Made by a program: the position numbers and the translations under genes. A stretch of 64,000 bases of DNA, taken from Arthrobacter sp. AZCC_0090 (GTDB lineage Bacteria; Actinomycetota; Actinomycetes; Actinomycetales; Micrococcaceae). Every line of letters starts with the position of its first letter. Position 1 is the first letter of the stretch. Positions 16,580 through 26,219 of the stretch are shown one piece after another. The notes under the pieces are model-generated. The model had not been told where the DNA came from and did no database searches. It was given only the letters and a program-made list of their open reading frames with translations. The DNA lies in assembly GCF_014207375.1 (NCBI RefSeq), contig NZ_JACHEE010000005.1, forward strand, positions 1 through 64,000. The letters run 5' to 3'.

Positions 16580-18829
16580 ATGAATCCGGACCCGGTCGGA
16601 ACCACCAAAACCGAGGTCAAGGGCGCAACCTTGCCTCCGCGCTTCGGTTCTTCGGAAGTCCCAGCCGCGCGGGCTACCCAGGATCGCATCGACATTCCTG
16701 AATTTGCGCCCTCCCTGGAACCGGAAGGCGACATCACGCCTGACCGCTTCCTGGACCGCGAACTGAGCTGGCTTGCGTTCAACTCGCGCGTTCTCGAACT
16801 TGCCGAGGACCCGGACCTCTTCTTGCTGGAGCGCGTCAATTTCCTCTCGATCTTTGCCTCAAACCTCGATGAATTCTTCATGGTGCGCGTTGCCGGCCTG
16901 AAGCGACGCATCGCCACCGGGCTCGCGGTGCCCTCCCCCGCAGGCCTGAGCCCCATCGAAGTGCTGGAGCAGATCGGCGAGGCCGCCCACAAGCTGCAGG
17001 AACGGCACGCCCGGGTGTTTGCCGAGCAAATCCGCCCCGCTTTGGCCTATGAGCACATCCACCTGATGCGCTGGGACGAGCTCGACGACGAGGCGCAGCA
17101 CCGCCTGAGCGTGATGTTCGGCGAGAAGGTCTTCCCGATCCTGACCCCCCTCGCCGTCGATCCCGCCCACCCGTTTCCCTACATTTCCGGCCTTTCCCTG
17201 AACCTGGCAGTGATTGTCCGCAACCCTGTCAGTGACAAGGAGCTGTTCGCCCGCGTCAAAGTTCCGGACCAGCTGCCCCGCCTTGTCTCGATTGATGGCC
17301 CCCGCGCCGGCGCCGTCCCGGGCCGGGTGGCACGCTTCATCGCCCTCGAAGAGGTTATTGCGGTTCATCTGGACAAGCTGTTCCCCGGCATGGAAGTCAT
17401 GGAGCACCACAGTTTCCGCGTCACTCGCAACGAGGACGTCGAGGTTGAAGAGGACGACGCCGAGAACCTCCTGCAGGCGCTTGAGAAGGAACTGCTGCGC
17501 CGCCGCTTCGGCCCTCCCGTTCGGCTCGAGGTCACCACGGACATCAACCCGAACATCCGTGCACTCCTGGTGCGGGAACTCGGCGTCGAGGAATCCGAGG
17601 TCTACTCTGTTCCCGCGCCCCTGGACCTGCGTGGCCTGTCGGTCATTGGTGGAATCGACCGCGCCGACCTTCATTACCCGAAGCACGTGCCCCACACCTC
17701 GCGGTACCTGAACGAATCCGAGACCTCCAAGGCTGCCAACGTCTTCGCCGCCATGCGCCGCCGCGACATCCTGCTGCACCACCCATACGACTCGTTTTCG
17801 ACGTCGGTGCAGGCCTTCCTGGAGCAGGCAGCCGCCGACCCCAAGGTCCAGGCCATCAAGCAGACCCTGTACCGCACCTCCGGCGACTCCCCCATCGTCG
17901 ACGCCCTGATCGACGCCGCTGAGGCCGGCAAGCAAGTCCTGGCACTCGTGGAGATCAAGGCCCGCTTCGACGAGCAGGCCAACATCTCGTGGGCCCGCAA
18001 GTTGGAGCAAGCCGGCGTGCATGTTGTGTATGGCATCGTGGGACTCAAGACGCACTGCAAGTTGTCCCTCGTGGTCCGCCAGGAAGTGGATGGCCTGCGC
18101 CGCTACTGCCATATCGGAACGGGCAACTACCACCCGCGCACGGCCCGCTACTACGAGGACCTGGGCCTGTTGACCTCGAACGAGCAGGTGGGCGAGGACC
18201 TGTCCAAGCTCTTCAACCAGCTCTCCGGATACGCTCCCAAGTCCACGTTCAAGCGACTTCTCGTGGCACCTCGCTCGGTCCGGTCCGGTCTGATCGACAG
18301 GATCGAGACCGAGATCCGCAACGCCCGCGCAGGAATTGCCGCCAAGGTCCAGATCAAGGTCAACTCGATGGTGGACGAGGCCACTATCGACGCCCTCTAC
18401 CGGGCGTCGCAGGCCGGGGTAAAAGTTGATGTCATTGTCCGTGGCATTTGCTCACTGCGTCCGGGCGTACCTGGACTGAGCGAGAACATTACTGTTCGCT
18501 CCGTCCTGGGCCGCTTCCTGGAGCACTCGCGCGTGTTTGCCTTTGCCAATGCCAACGATCCCGTGGTCTACATCGGCTCCGCGGACATGATGCACCGCAA
18601 CCTCGACCGCCGCGTAGAAGCCTTGGTCCAGCTCTCCAGCCGCGAAGACACAGCAGAAGTCATGGACCTGCTGCGCCGTTACCTGGACCCGGGCACCGCC
18701 AGCTGGCATCTCGACAACGAAGGTCATTGGACCAGGTTCCACCAGGCCGAAGACGGCACGCCGCTGTTGGACATACAGTCCTGGCTGCTGGCCTCCCGGT
18801 CCCGCCAACGTGCAGTTGCCCGGCGGTAG
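16580..18829 (+). CDS. ppk: Polyphosphate kinase (PPK1)
   Basis: The 749-residue protein is a full-length PPK1, which transfers the terminal phosphate of ATP to polyphosphate. The N-terminal domain begins at [20 protein letters not shown] and includes [20 protein letters not shown]. The catalytic phospholipase-D-like domains include [17 protein letters not shown] and the motif [20 protein letters not shown], whose first His fits the autophosphorylated residue. The C-terminal part has [18 protein letters not shown]. The first 50 residues are a poorly conserved extension. The mutT1-like gene follows after 11 bp, an arrangement that links polyphosphate and nucleotide hydrolysis. Confidence 0.95.
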   Translation: MNPDPVGTTKTEVKGATLPPRFGSSEVPAARATQDRIDIPEFAPSLEPEGDITPDRFLDRELSWLAFNSRVLELAEDPDLFLLERVNFLSIFASNLDEFFMVRVAGLKRRIATGLAVPSPAGLSPIEVLEQIGEAAHKLQERHARVFAEQIRPALAYEHIHLMRWDELDDEAQHRLSVMFGEKVFPILTPLAVDPAHPFPYISGLSLNLAVIVRNPVSDKELFARVKVPDQLPRLVSIDGPRAGAVPGRVARFIALEEVIAVHLDKLFPGMEVMEHHSFRVTRNEDVEVEEDDAENLLQALEKELLRRRFGPPVRLEVTTDINPNIRALLVRELGVEESEVYSVPAPLDLRGLSVIGGIDRADLHYPKHVPHTSRYLNESETSKAANVFAAMRRRDILLHHPYDSFSTSVQAFLEQAAADPKVQAIKQTLYRTSGDSPIVDALIDAAEAGKQVLALVEIKARFDEQANISWARKLEQAGVHVVYGIVGLKTHCKLSLVVRQEVDGLRRYCHIGTGNYHPRTARYYEDLGLLTSNEQVGEDLSKLFNQLSGYAPKSTFKRLLVAPRSVRSGLIDRIETEIRNARAGIAAKVQIKVNSMVDEATIDALYRASQAGVKVDVIVRGICSLRPGVPGLSENITVRSVLGRFLEHSRVFAFANANDPVVYIGSADMMHRNLDRRVEALVQLSSREDTAEVMDLLRRYLDPGTASWHLDNEGHWTRFHQAEDGTPLLDIQSWLLASRSRQRAVARR

Positions 18830-18840
18830 GTAGCGAAAAG

Positions 18841-19809
18841 TTGAAGAGCGATACACCTGTTGCAGACCAAACGGACCATCCGGGCGAACCGATCGCCGTC
18901 ACGGCCGCCGGCGCTATTCCCTGGCGCGTCACCAAGGGCGCCCTTGAGGTGCTGCTGATCCATCGGCCCAAGTATGACGATTGGTCCTGGCCCAAGGGCA
19001 AGCTCGACGCCGGAGAAACCATTCCGGAGTGCGCCGTCCGCGAGATCCGGGAAGAAATCGGCCTTGAGGCTGCCCTTGGGATCCCTTTGCCACCCACGCA
19101 TTACCACGTGGCAGCGGGACTGAAAGTGGTGCACTACTGGGCCACGCAAGTGAACGGCTCCGTCATCAAGCCGGATGGCGAGGAAGTGGACGCGTACATG
19201 TGGGCCGCGCCGGACAAGGCTGCCCGCTTCCTGAGCAACCCCACCGACGTGAGCCCCCTCCAGGCGCTGGCGAAGGCCCACCTGAACGGCGAGCTGGAGA
19301 CATGGCCGCTGATTCTTGTGCGGCATGCCAAGGCCAAGCCACGGTCTTCCTGGACCAAGGCCGAAGGCAGCAGGCCCCTGGCAGCTACAGGCCTGCGGCA
19401 GGCGCGGGCGGTAGAGGGGCTTCTGGGCGTGTGGAAGCCCCTCCGGATCGTGAGCAGTCCCTGGGCACGGTGCGTATCCACCATCGCACCGTATGCCAAG
19501 GCAGCCGGGGCCAAGGTGAAACTTGTTGAGGCCCTAACGGAGCACCATCACCAGCGGAGCCCGAAGAAGACGTCCGCCGTCGTCGACGGTTTGTTCGACA
19601 AGCAGCGGGGGGTCGCACTATGCACCCACAGGCCGGCCCTCCCCACCATCTTGAAGAAACTCGGCGAGCACATGGGCCCGGAGCTTCGCGAGGTCCTGCC
19701 TACCCAGGATCCGTACCTGACCCCGGGCGAGATGATCGTGTGCCACGTGGCCAGGGGAAACGGCCAGAGCGTGGTGGCCGTGGAACAGATCAAGCCGTTC
19801 GACGACTGA
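18841..19809 (+). CDS. mutT1: Two-domain Nudix/histidine-phosphatase hydrolase (MutT1-like)
   Basis: The 322-residue protein has an N-terminal Nudix domain (about 20-150) with the box GKLDAGETIPECAVREIREE, and a C-terminal histidine phosphatase domain starting LILVRHAKAKPRSSW. This fusion is the arrangement of mycobacterial MutT1, which degrades 8-oxo-dGTP and related nucleotides. The most likely start is TTG 18841 (MKSDTPVADQ), 11 bp after the ppk stop, because upstream in-frame sequence lies inside ppk. No strong ribosome site is seen, so translational coupling to ppk is likely. The exact substrate is inferred. Confidence 0.85.
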   Translation: MKSDTPVADQTDHPGEPIAVTAAGAIPWRVTKGALEVLLIHRPKYDDWSWPKGKLDAGETIPECAVREIREEIGLEAALGIPLPPTHYHVAAGLKVVHYWATQVNGSVIKPDGEEVDAYMWAAPDKAARFLSNPTDVSPLQALAKAHLNGELETWPLILVRHAKAKPRSSWTKAEGSRPLAATGLRQARAVEGLLGVWKPLRIVSSPWARCVSTIAPYAKAAGAKVKLVEALTEHHHQRSPKKTSAVVDGLFDKQRGVALCTHRPALPTILKKLGEHMGPELREVLPTQDPYLTPGEMIVCHVARGNGQSVVAVEQIKPFDD

Positions 19810-19829
19810 TACTCCAGTAAGCTGGGTGG

Positions 19830-20633
19830 GTGAGCATCCCAACCCCATATGAAGACCTCCTGCGTGATGTCATGGCCAACGGCACGCACAAGTCGGACCG
19901 CACGGGCACCGGCACGCGGAGCGTTTTCGGCCGCCAGCTGCGCTTTGATCTGAGCCGGGGTTTCCCGCTCATGACCACCAAGCGAGTGCACTTCAGATCG
20001 CTCGCGCTGGAGCTTCTGTGGTTCCTCCGCGGCGAATCCAATGTGAAGTGGCTCCAGGAGCAGGGTGTCACCATTTGGGATGAATGGGCAGATACCGACG
20101 GCGAACTCGGCCCGGTCTACGGCGTGCAGTGGCGCAGCTGGCCAACCCCCGATGGCGGACACATTGACCAGATCGCCGAGCTCATGAAGAACCTGGCAGC
20201 CAACCCGGATTCCCGCCGCCACATCGTCTCGGCCTGGAACGTGTCCGAGATCAAGGACATGGCCTTGCCGCCGTGCCACGCGTTCTTCCAGTTCTACGTT
20301 GCCGACGGCAAGTTGTCCTGCCAGTTGTACCAGCGCTCGGCCGACATGTTCCTGGGCGTCCCGTTCAACATCGCTTCCTACGCCCTGCTGACCTGCATGG
20401 TGGCCCAGCAGCTCGATCTTGAGCCCGGCGACTTCGTCTGGACCGGCGGGGACGTCCATGTCTACGACAACCATGTGGAGCAGGTTACGGAGCAGCTCTC
20501 CCGGGAGCCCTACGAGTACCCGCGGCTGCGCTTCAACCGCAAGCCGGACTCGATCTTCGACTACACCTTCGAGGACTTCGAGGTAGTCGGTTACCGCCAC
20601 CACCCCTCCATTAAGGCGCCCGTGGCGGTATGA
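19830..20633 (+). CDS. thyA: Thymidylate synthase
   Basis: The 267-residue enzyme methylates dUMP to dTMP using methylene-tetrahydrofolate. Recognisable motifs are [19 protein letters not shown], the catalytic Cys in [13 protein letters not shown] and the dUMP-binding [18 protein letters not shown] and [11 protein letters not shown]. The start is GTG 19830. Its stop overlaps the folA start in ATGA, so the two folate enzymes are coupled, as is common. It follows the mutT1-like gene after 20 bp. Confidence 0.96.
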   Translation: MSIPTPYEDLLRDVMANGTHKSDRTGTGTRSVFGRQLRFDLSRGFPLMTTKRVHFRSLALELLWFLRGESNVKWLQEQGVTIWDEWADTDGELGPVYGVQWRSWPTPDGGHIDQIAELMKNLAANPDSRRHIVSAWNVSEIKDMALPPCHAFFQFYVADGKLSCQLYQRSADMFLGVPFNIASYALLTCMVAQQLDLEPGDFVWTGGDVHVYDNHVEQVTEQLSREPYEYPRLRFNRKPDSIFDYTFEDFEVVGYRHHPSIKAPVAV

Positions 20634-21217
20634 ATACCCACGAAACTCACCCTTCGGAGTCGCCTTCTTCCGGAGAGACCGAGGAAGCACTCACTGGCAT
20701 CGGTCTGGTGTGGGCCCAGACCGGCAGCGGAGTGATCGGCAAGGCCGGGACCATGCCTTGGCACATCCCCGAAGACTTGAAGCACTTCAGCACGCTGACA
20801 ACAGGGCACCCGGTCATCATGGGCCGCAAAACCTGGGAGTCATTTCCCGCGAAGTACCGTCCTCTGCCGGGCCGAACCAATATCGTGGTGACCCGTCAAC
20901 AGGGCTGGGCGGACTCGCCCGAAGCGAGCGGCGCCGTCGTCGTTTCCTCCCTTGACGCCGCCCTCCTCGAGTCCCAATTCGCTCCGGGCGGCCAGAATGT
21001 GTGGATCATTGGTGGCGGCGAAATCTATCGGCAGTCCATGGACATCGCGAATGTCGCCGTCGTCACCGTCATCGATACCGACATTGACGGCGACACTTTC
21101 GCGCCGGAGTTCGGCGAGGCTTGGAATCTTGAGGCGACGCAGCCCGCGGAAGGCTGGCTGACCTCCAAGACGGGGACCAACTACCGGATCGCCACATGGC
21201 GCCGGACGGAAGACTGA
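20630..21217 (+). CDS. folA: Dihydrofolate reductase
   Basis: The 195-residue enzyme regenerates tetrahydrofolate used by ThyA. Motifs are [34 protein letters not shown] with the substrate-binding Asp, [12 protein letters not shown] and [13 protein letters not shown]. There is an unusual polar extension of about 20 residues at the N-terminus ([11 protein letters not shown]) before the fold begins. The gene overlaps thyA by four bases and is followed 2 bp later by a small membrane protein gene. Confidence 0.95.
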   Translation: MNTHETHPSESPSSGETEEALTGIGLVWAQTGSGVIGKAGTMPWHIPEDLKHFSTLTTGHPVIMGRKTWESFPAKYRPLPGRTNIVVTRQQGWADSPEASGAVVVSSLDAALLESQFAPGGQNVWIIGGGEIYRQSMDIANVAVVTVIDTDIDGDTFAPEFGEAWNLEATQPAEGWLTSKTGTNYRIATWRRTED

Positions 21218-21219
21218 GA

Positions 21220-21441
21220 ATGCTGAAGAAACCTGAGACCCTGTTCGTGCTCGGCTACATGTTGTTGCCGCTGTTCGCGCTGCTGTCCGCGATCATCGGC
21301 CTCACCATGATCCTGGGTGGCAACAAGATCCTGGGGATCATCGTCCTGGTAGTTGTGACCCAGGTATTCGCCTTCGGCGCCTTCTACGCCTTGCGCGCAC
21401 GCAAGGCAGCCCTCCTTCAGGAGCCCGACGCCGGCAAGTAG
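21220..21441 (+). CDS. Small two-helix membrane protein downstream of folA
   Basis: The 73-residue protein begins MLKKPETLFVLGYMLLPLF and has two predicted helices (about 8-30 and 37-57) and a basic, Ala-rich tail (RARKAALLQEPDAGK). ATG 21220 lies 2 bp beyond the folA stop with GGAAG just upstream inside folA, so the gene is part of the thyA-folA operon. Similar short proteins occur at this position in other Micrococcaceae as far as I recall. The function is unknown. Confidence 0.75.
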   Translation: MLKKPETLFVLGYMLLPLFALLSAIIGLTMILGGNKILGIIVLVVVTQVFAFGAFYALRARKAALLQEPDAGK

Positions 21442-21528
21442 GGCGTCGCGCTTGGGCCGGGTACCGGGCCGCCCCCGTCGCGGATTTCCTCGTGACGTAA
21501 CCGACAGCGGCCGGAAGCCGCGAAAGTC

Positions 21529-21541
21529 TAGACTAGTCCAA
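21529..21541 (+). promoter_or_regulatory. Promoter of asd suggesting a leaderless transcript
   Basis: TAGACT (21529-21534) is a good -10 hexamer that ends only 6 bp before the asd ATG at 21541. There is no Shine-Dalgarno-like sequence in the 15 bp before the ATG. This is the usual look of leaderless actinobacterial genes, with the transcript starting at or next to the ATG. No clear -35 hexamer is present. Confidence 0.45.
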
Positions 21542-22683
21542 TGACTACAGCAGCTAATCCGTCCGTTGGACTGGTCGGTTGGCGTGGCATGGTCGGCTCC
21601 GTCCTGATGCACCGCATGCAGGAAGAGGGCGACTTCGCCAACATCAACCCGGTATTTTTCTCCACCTCGAACGCTGGAGGTGCCGCGCCGTCATTCGCTG
21701 ATGGCGCAGGCAAGCTCGAGAACGCCTTCGATATTGAGACGCTTGCCAAGCTGCCGATTATTGTCACCGCCCAGGGCGGCGACTACACCAAACAGGTCCA
21801 CGGCGAGCTCCGCAGCCGCGGCTGGGACGGGCTCTGGATCGACGCCGCATCCACACTGCGCATGAACGACGACTCCATCATCGTGCTGGATCCCATCAAC
21901 CGCGATGTCATCGACGCAGGCCTGTCCGGCGGCGTGAAGGACTACATCGGCGGCAACTGCACGGTGTCCTGCATGCTCATGGGTCTTGGCGGCCTGTTCA
22001 AGAACAACCTGGTCGAGTGGGGTACCTCCATGACCTACCAGGCGGCTTCCGGCGGCGGTGCCCGCCACATGCGAGAACTGCTCAACCAGTTCGGCACCCT
22101 CAACAACGAGGTCAGCAGCGAACTGGACGATCCCGCTTCGGCGATTCTCGAAATCGACCGGAAGGTGCTGGCAACCCAGCGCTCCGGCGTCGACGCCACC
22201 CAGTTCGGCGTGCCGCTGGCCGGTTCCCTGATCCCGTGGATCGACGCGGACCTCGGCAACGGACAGTCCAAGGAAGAGTGGAAGGCCGGGGTGGAGACCA
22301 ACAAGATCCTCGGCACGGGCGACGGAAAGCCGGGCAAGGACCACGTGGTCATGGATGGCCTGTGCGTACGCATCGGCGCCATGCGCTCCCACTCCCAGGC
22401 ACTGACGCTCAAGCTGCGCGAGGACTTGTCAGTTACCGAAATCGAGAAGCTCCTGGACGCTGACAACGAGTGGGCAAAGGTTGTGCCCAACACCAAGGAA
22501 GCCTCCATGTCGGATCTCACCCCCGTAGCTGCCTCCGGCACCCTGGAGATCCCCGTGGGCCGTATCCGCAAGCTCGAGATGGGCCCGGAATACATCAGTG
22601 CATTCACTGTGGGCGACCAACTCCTCTGGGGCGCAGCCGAGCCGCTGCGCCGCATGCTGAAGATCGCTACCGGCACCCTCTAA
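21541..22683 (+). CDS. asd: Aspartate-semialdehyde dehydrogenase
   Basis: The 380-residue enzyme reduces aspartyl phosphate to aspartate semialdehyde for lysine, threonine, methionine and diaminopimelate synthesis. The NADP-binding start [18 protein letters not shown], the active-site Cys in [17 protein letters not shown], and [16 protein letters not shown] identify it. These motifs are those of the E. coli-type enzyme rather than the shorter, roughly 345-residue type found in many Gram-positive bacteria. It stands alone, probably leaderless, with a terminator-like hairpin downstream. Confidence 0.95.
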   Translation: MTTAANPSVGLVGWRGMVGSVLMHRMQEEGDFANINPVFFSTSNAGGAAPSFADGAGKLENAFDIETLAKLPIIVTAQGGDYTKQVHGELRSRGWDGLWIDAASTLRMNDDSIIVLDPINRDVIDAGLSGGVKDYIGGNCTVSCMLMGLGGLFKNNLVEWGTSMTYQAASGGGARHMRELLNQFGTLNNEVSSELDDPASAILEIDRKVLATQRSGVDATQFGVPLAGSLIPWIDADLGNGQSKEEWKAGVETNKILGTGDGKPGKDHVVMDGLCVRIGAMRSHSQALTLKLREDLSVTEIEKLLDADNEWAKVVPNTKEASMSDLTPVAASGTLEIPVGRIRKLEMGPEYISAFTVGDQLLWGAAEPLRRMLKIATGTL

Positions 22684-22701
22684 TCAGGCGAGGCCAATAC
22701 C

Positions 22702-22760
22702 CTCCAGAAGCCAGGCTTTCGACGGAATCGCATTTCCCGCTGGAGGCCTGGCTTTTGCTT
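22702..22760 (+). terminator. Possible terminator of asd
   Basis: AAGCCAGGC (22708-22716) pairs with GCCTGGCTT (22746-22754), followed by TTGCTTT. The loop is long (29 nt), so efficiency is uncertain. It begins 25 bp beyond the asd stop. Confidence 0.5.
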
Positions 22761-22872
22761 TGGCGCCCTGTTGGCGCTTCTGCCGGTGGGCACAAGTCCC
22801 CATCGCGGATACCGGGCTGGCCGTCTAGGGTCGTCACAGAACCGATGACCACTTCTATCGCTGGGAATATCT

Positions 22873-23880
22873 GTGGCAGGAAACCTCTGGGGCGCCGACG
22901 TCGCCCAATTACGCCAGCTGGCCCAACAGTTCGGGAGCGCCTCCGAGGCCCTCCTGAATCAATCCACCCATTTGTCCGGGCAGATCAACAACACCACTGC
23001 GTGGAAGGGCGAGGACGCAGCGCGCTTCACCTCGGAATGGAACACCAGCCACCGCGTTCTGCTGATGCAAACCGCAACCAGCCTCAAGCAGGAATCGAAG
23101 AAGCTCCTCGAAAACGCATCCCAGCAGGAAAGGGCCAGCAACGGTTCCGGCGGCGGACCCATGTCGATCCAGGGGACTGGACCGGGTCTGCACGGCGACA
23201 AAAACCCCTGGGGGCCTGACTGGCTCGCCAAGGGTTCGACATTCCGGGACATCTGGGGTGCTCGAAGCAGTATCAAAGCGCCCTTTGACCTCGTCAAGAA
23301 CAGCCTCGGCATCTATCAGGTCTGGCAGAAGGGCATGCCGGGACTGGCGGACTTCGCAGGCTGGAGCAAGCTATGGGGCAAGCTTCCCGCCCAGAGCGCC
23401 GCCTTCAACCTCTTGGATTCGGCCACGGACATCCTCGGAGCGAAGAACCTTCAGAAGTACGTTCCGTCACTGAACAAACTTCCGAGTATCTTTGCCGAGA
23501 ACAAGTGGCTGTTCCAAGGCAAAAGCGACGTGCTGGAATCACTGGGCAAGGGCGGTTTGGGCCGAGCCATCGGCTGGGCAGGCGTGGGCTTGAATGCGTA
23601 CGACACCGTAAGTAACGTTGCCAAGGGCAACTATGGTGATGCGGCCGTTTCAGGCGCCAAGACGGCGCTGGCGGTGGGTTCGTTCCTGCCCCCTCCGGCG
23701 GGCACGGTGTGCATGGTGGCCAGTGCGGCATGGGCCGTTTACGACATCCCAGTCGTCAAGAACTTCGTCAATGGGGCCGTCTCCAACACCGTGGATGCAG
23801 TTGCCGACGCCGGCAAGGCAATCGGCGACGGTATTGCCGACGTAGGAAAGGGTGCTGCCAAGTTTTTTGGATTTGGATAA
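22873..23880 (+). CDS. WXG100-domain protein with long C-terminal domain; candidate type VII secretion substrate
   Basis: The 335-residue protein starts at GTG 22873. The first 90 residues are a WXG100 helical hairpin with W44-K-G46 at the turn and the flanking pattern AWKGEDAARFTSEW. The middle (about 95-230) is Trp/Lys-rich (DIWGARSS, IYQVWQKGMPG, GWSKLWGKLP). The last 100 residues are rich in Gly, Ala and Val with alternating small residues (GWAGVGLNAYD, GAKTALAVGSF, VASAAWAVYD, AGKAIGDGIADVGKGA), which suggests membrane insertion. It heads a three-gene cassette with a 210-residue partner and a two-helix membrane protein. The build, a WXG100 head fused to a variable tail, fits secreted effectors, but no toxin family was recognised and no type VII secretion machinery is in the window. 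Confidence 0.8.
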   Translation: MAGNLWGADVAQLRQLAQQFGSASEALLNQSTHLSGQINNTTAWKGEDAARFTSEWNTSHRVLLMQTATSLKQESKKLLENASQQERASNGSGGGPMSIQGTGPGLHGDKNPWGPDWLAKGSTFRDIWGARSSIKAPFDLVKNSLGIYQVWQKGMPGLADFAGWSKLWGKLPAQSAAFNLLDSATDILGAKNLQKYVPSLNKLPSIFAENKWLFQGKSDVLESLGKGGLGRAIGWAGVGLNAYDTVSNVAKGNYGDAAVSGAKTALAVGSFLPPPAGTVCMVASAAWAVYDIPVVKNFVNGAVSNTVDAVADAGKAIGDGIADVGKGAAKFFGFG

Positions 23881-23926
23881 ACGTCGCAGATGAAACGCAC
23901 AATAGACCCACGCTAGGAGCACCATC

Positions 23927-24559
23927 TTGACCACCAATATTGAAGCCCCCGCTTCCACTTCCGCAGGCTTCGGCTACAGCGAACTGGCTTACATTCTCCG
24001 ATCTTTCGATACCGCCGCTAGTGCGCGCTCGGCCCAAGTGCTACGGATGCAGGAGGACACGGCCAACGAAGCCCTCTGCCTGGCCGGGGCCTCGTCCTTG
24101 CTGGCACACGGATACGCTAGCTACTCCGACGGTACCCGGTTCGAGATACCCGCGGCGCCCGTAGCCTACGCCCTGGCAAATGCCAGGGTGTGGAGCCAAA
24201 TTGAGCTCCTCACGGCGGAGAGCAACGACACCGTTGTGCACGTGGAATCCGATGAAGTTTCCATGCTCTTGCAACCGCGCATGCTGATGTCCTGGTTTGC
24301 TTTCGCCCAGAACCCCGACCTTGATGGATCCGAGGCCATACTGGACGTCCTGGAGGAACATGTGCGCCAGCATCCGGAGGGCACTGCGCTCCTGCGGACC
24401 TTCAACCTGGACCAGGAAAAGCACCTCCTGATCCGCCGGGACCGTGACGGATGGACCACAGGAGTAGTGCCCGTCCCGGACAGCGACGCGGTGGAAACGG
24501 CCGGACTGGACAGGGCTTCGTTCCTGGACCAGATCCGCGCCACCCGGACGTGGTCATGA
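23927..24559 (+). CDS. Partner protein of the WXG100 cassette, unknown function
   Basis: The 210-residue soluble protein starts at TTG 23927, preceded by AGGAG at the right distance. It has no signal peptide or membrane helix. Mixed alpha/beta pattern with LAYILRSFDTAASARSAQVL near the N-terminus and HLLIRRDRDGWTTGVVPV near the C-terminus. It lies 46 bp after the WXG100 gene and overlaps the next gene by four bases. Length and context recall EspG-like chaperones or immunity proteins of type VII effectors, but the sequence match is too weak to decide. Confidence 0.72.
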   Translation: MTTNIEAPASTSAGFGYSELAYILRSFDTAASARSAQVLRMQEDTANEALCLAGASSLLAHGYASYSDGTRFEIPAAPVAYALANARVWSQIELLTAESNDTVVHVESDEVSMLLQPRMLMSWFAFAQNPDLDGSEAILDVLEEHVRQHPEGTALLRTFNLDQEKHLLIRRDRDGWTTGVVPVPDSDAVETAGLDRASFLDQIRATRTWS

Positions 24560-24951
24560 CCGGGCGACGCAGCGGCCCGTGGGAAAAGCGCGCCCAGGCG
24601 GACGCGCAGTCCCGCGGCCTGACCCGGGAAGAATACGGCGTCTACAAGGGCGACCACGGCGCGATCGTCAAGCCAGTCAACTCTGCTGGCGGTTTGCTTG
24701 CCATCGCGATCATCCTGACGATAATCGCCGTCTTCCTGCTGGTGCTCCTGGTTCTGTCCATCGTCGCGCCGGGAGACAACCCGAACAATGCGTTCGGTCC
24801 CCGGTTCGTCATCTCCACCTTCATCGGGGTGAGCGTGGCGGCAGTGGCTTGGGGCTACGCCATCAAGGAATCGCGGGCTTCGCGACTCAGGAAATCCCGG
24901 GGCAAGTCCCTCAACGGCCCGAATCCACCGGAACCGCCACGGGTGGCTTAG
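24556..24951 (+). CDS. Two-helix membrane protein of the WXG100 cassette
   Basis: The 131-residue protein starts at ATG 24556, overlapping the upstream stop in ATGA. A basic, polar N-terminal 45 residues (MTGRRSGPWEKRAQADAQS) is followed by two helices (about 50-75 and 88-108) and a basic tail ending in GPNPPEPPRVA. No family was recognised. Its coupling to the preceding gene suggests that it acts with the WXG100 protein and its partner, perhaps as a membrane anchor or immunity factor; that is inference. Confidence 0.75.
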   Translation: MTGRRSGPWEKRAQADAQSRGLTREEYGVYKGDHGAIVKPVNSAGGLLAIAIILTIIAVFLLVLLVLSIVAPGDNPNNAFGPRFVISTFIGVSVAAVAWGYAIKESRASRLRKSRGKSLNGPNPPEPPRVA

Positions 24952-24992
24952 CCTGCATCGCGCGTTTTGGCCATCCGAGTGCGGGGTTTCTC

Positions 24993-26111
24993 CTACGAAG
25001 CCATGAACTTCAGGTACTTTGCCGCCTGCACATCGAAGGAGCGCGCTGCCGCCGGCGGCAGTCCCTGTGGATCGAAGGGCTCAGGCACGACGGCGGCACT
25101 CCGGCCCGTGCCGCTCCTTGCCCAGGTGCCCACCACCTCTCCCGCGCTGACGATCATCCGTTTGAAGACCCCATTGCCGCCGGGGACCACCTTCTGGGAA
25201 TGCTCCGCGGGCAGGACAAGGCTGCGGTCCGTATACCCGAGCAGGAATTCATCGAACCCCGGCAAGGCGAGGACCGTCCGCGAGCCGGGAACGCCGTCGT
25301 CGAGCAATGCGGCCATTTCGGGGCCGAGCCAATAGGACGTTCCCTGGAAGACGAGCTCAACAAGTTGCCCCCGGATGGCCTCGTGGGCCGCCCGGACGTC
25401 CGTTTTGGGGATTTGGCTCCACCAGGCGAAGTCGTTGAGCGTCGCTGGCCCGTGGCTCTGGAGGTACGTGAGCAGGAATTCGGCGATCCCCTCTTCACGA
25501 CCTAGCTCGTTGGATTCCGGAATCCACTCATCGAAAGCCACGAACAGTTGCTGTCCGAGCGCTTTGCCTGCGGTGCCCGCCGGAGGGCCTTGGACAAGCC
25601 AGGCGTTCTGGCACAGAATCCAGAGCAAATGGATGCCGCGCTGGGCCGCGGTGGTTTGGCCTGCGGATTCGAAGATCTTGAAAAGCTCCTCGCGGGTCGC
25701 ACCGGGGCTGCCGGCCACGCGTTCAAGAGCCAGATCCCTGCAAACGGCGATGTCGGCCTCCGCGATGCCCAGCTCCCGGTGCCGTGCAGCAGCAGAACGT
25801 ATGGTTCGCTCTGTGGTGATGGCCAATATCCACCGCAAATCTTGCGGTGGAACCAGATGCAGCGTTCCCCGCATGGGCCAGGAACGGACCACGGTGCCGT
25901 TCTCCAACGATTCCAGCACACGCGAGAGACCGGCGCCGGGGACACGCTCCCCTACCGCCCAGAACGCCGACGCAAGGTCTTGTGCCTGTATGGCGCCCAT
26001 CCGGGCCACGCATTCCTCCACGCTGCTGAATCCACGGAGCAAACCCTGGCTGGCCAAGCGCAACCTACCGATGATCTTGGGAGTGACGCGGATCTTCGCC
26101 GAAGCTGCCAT
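24993..26111 (-). CDS. Winged-helix (HTH_42) protein, AlkX/YcaQ-like
   Basis: The 372-residue protein belongs to the HTH_42 family of winged-helix proteins, several of which act as DNA glycosylases on damaged or crosslinked bases. Matching segments are CVARMGAIQAQDLASAFWAV, TVVRSWPMRGTLHLVPPQDL and GHGPATLNDFAWWSQIPKTD-like sequence (SHGPATLNDFAWWSQIPKTD), and the C-terminal LPGFDEFLLGYTDRSLVLPA. The family assignment is firm; the glycosylase function is inferred. It is convergent with the WXG100 cassette, with 41 bp between stops. Confidence 0.85.
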   Translation of the reverse strand: MAASAKIRVTPKIIGRLRLASQGLLRGFSSVEECVARMGAIQAQDLASAFWAVGERVPGAGLSRVLESLENGTVVRSWPMRGTLHLVPPQDLRWILAITTERTIRSAAARHRELGIAEADIAVCRDLALERVAGSPGATREELFKIFESAGQTTAAQRGIHLLWILCQNAWLVQGPPAGTAGKALGQQLFVAFDEWIPESNELGREEGIAEFLLTYLQSHGPATLNDFAWWSQIPKTDVRAAHEAIRGQLVELVFQGTSYWLGPEMAALLDDGVPGSRTVLALPGFDEFLLGYTDRSLVLPAEHSQKVVPGGNGVFKRMIVSAGEVVGTWARSGTGRSAAVVPEPFDPQGLPPAAARSFDVQAAKYLKFMAS

Positions 26112-26219
26112 GGCCCCATCATAGGCCGCTCAGCGGACAGCTTCTGTCCTCAATAGCAGCACGAGCAACTCCCATCCCGCTCACAGGGGTCTTCCAGCAG
26201 GCCCTCCTACGCTGAAGGA

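Noticed and set aside
16859-18133. A 424-codon open frame opposite ppk
   Set aside because: It has no recognisable domain, whereas the opposite strand encodes a complete polyphosphate kinase.
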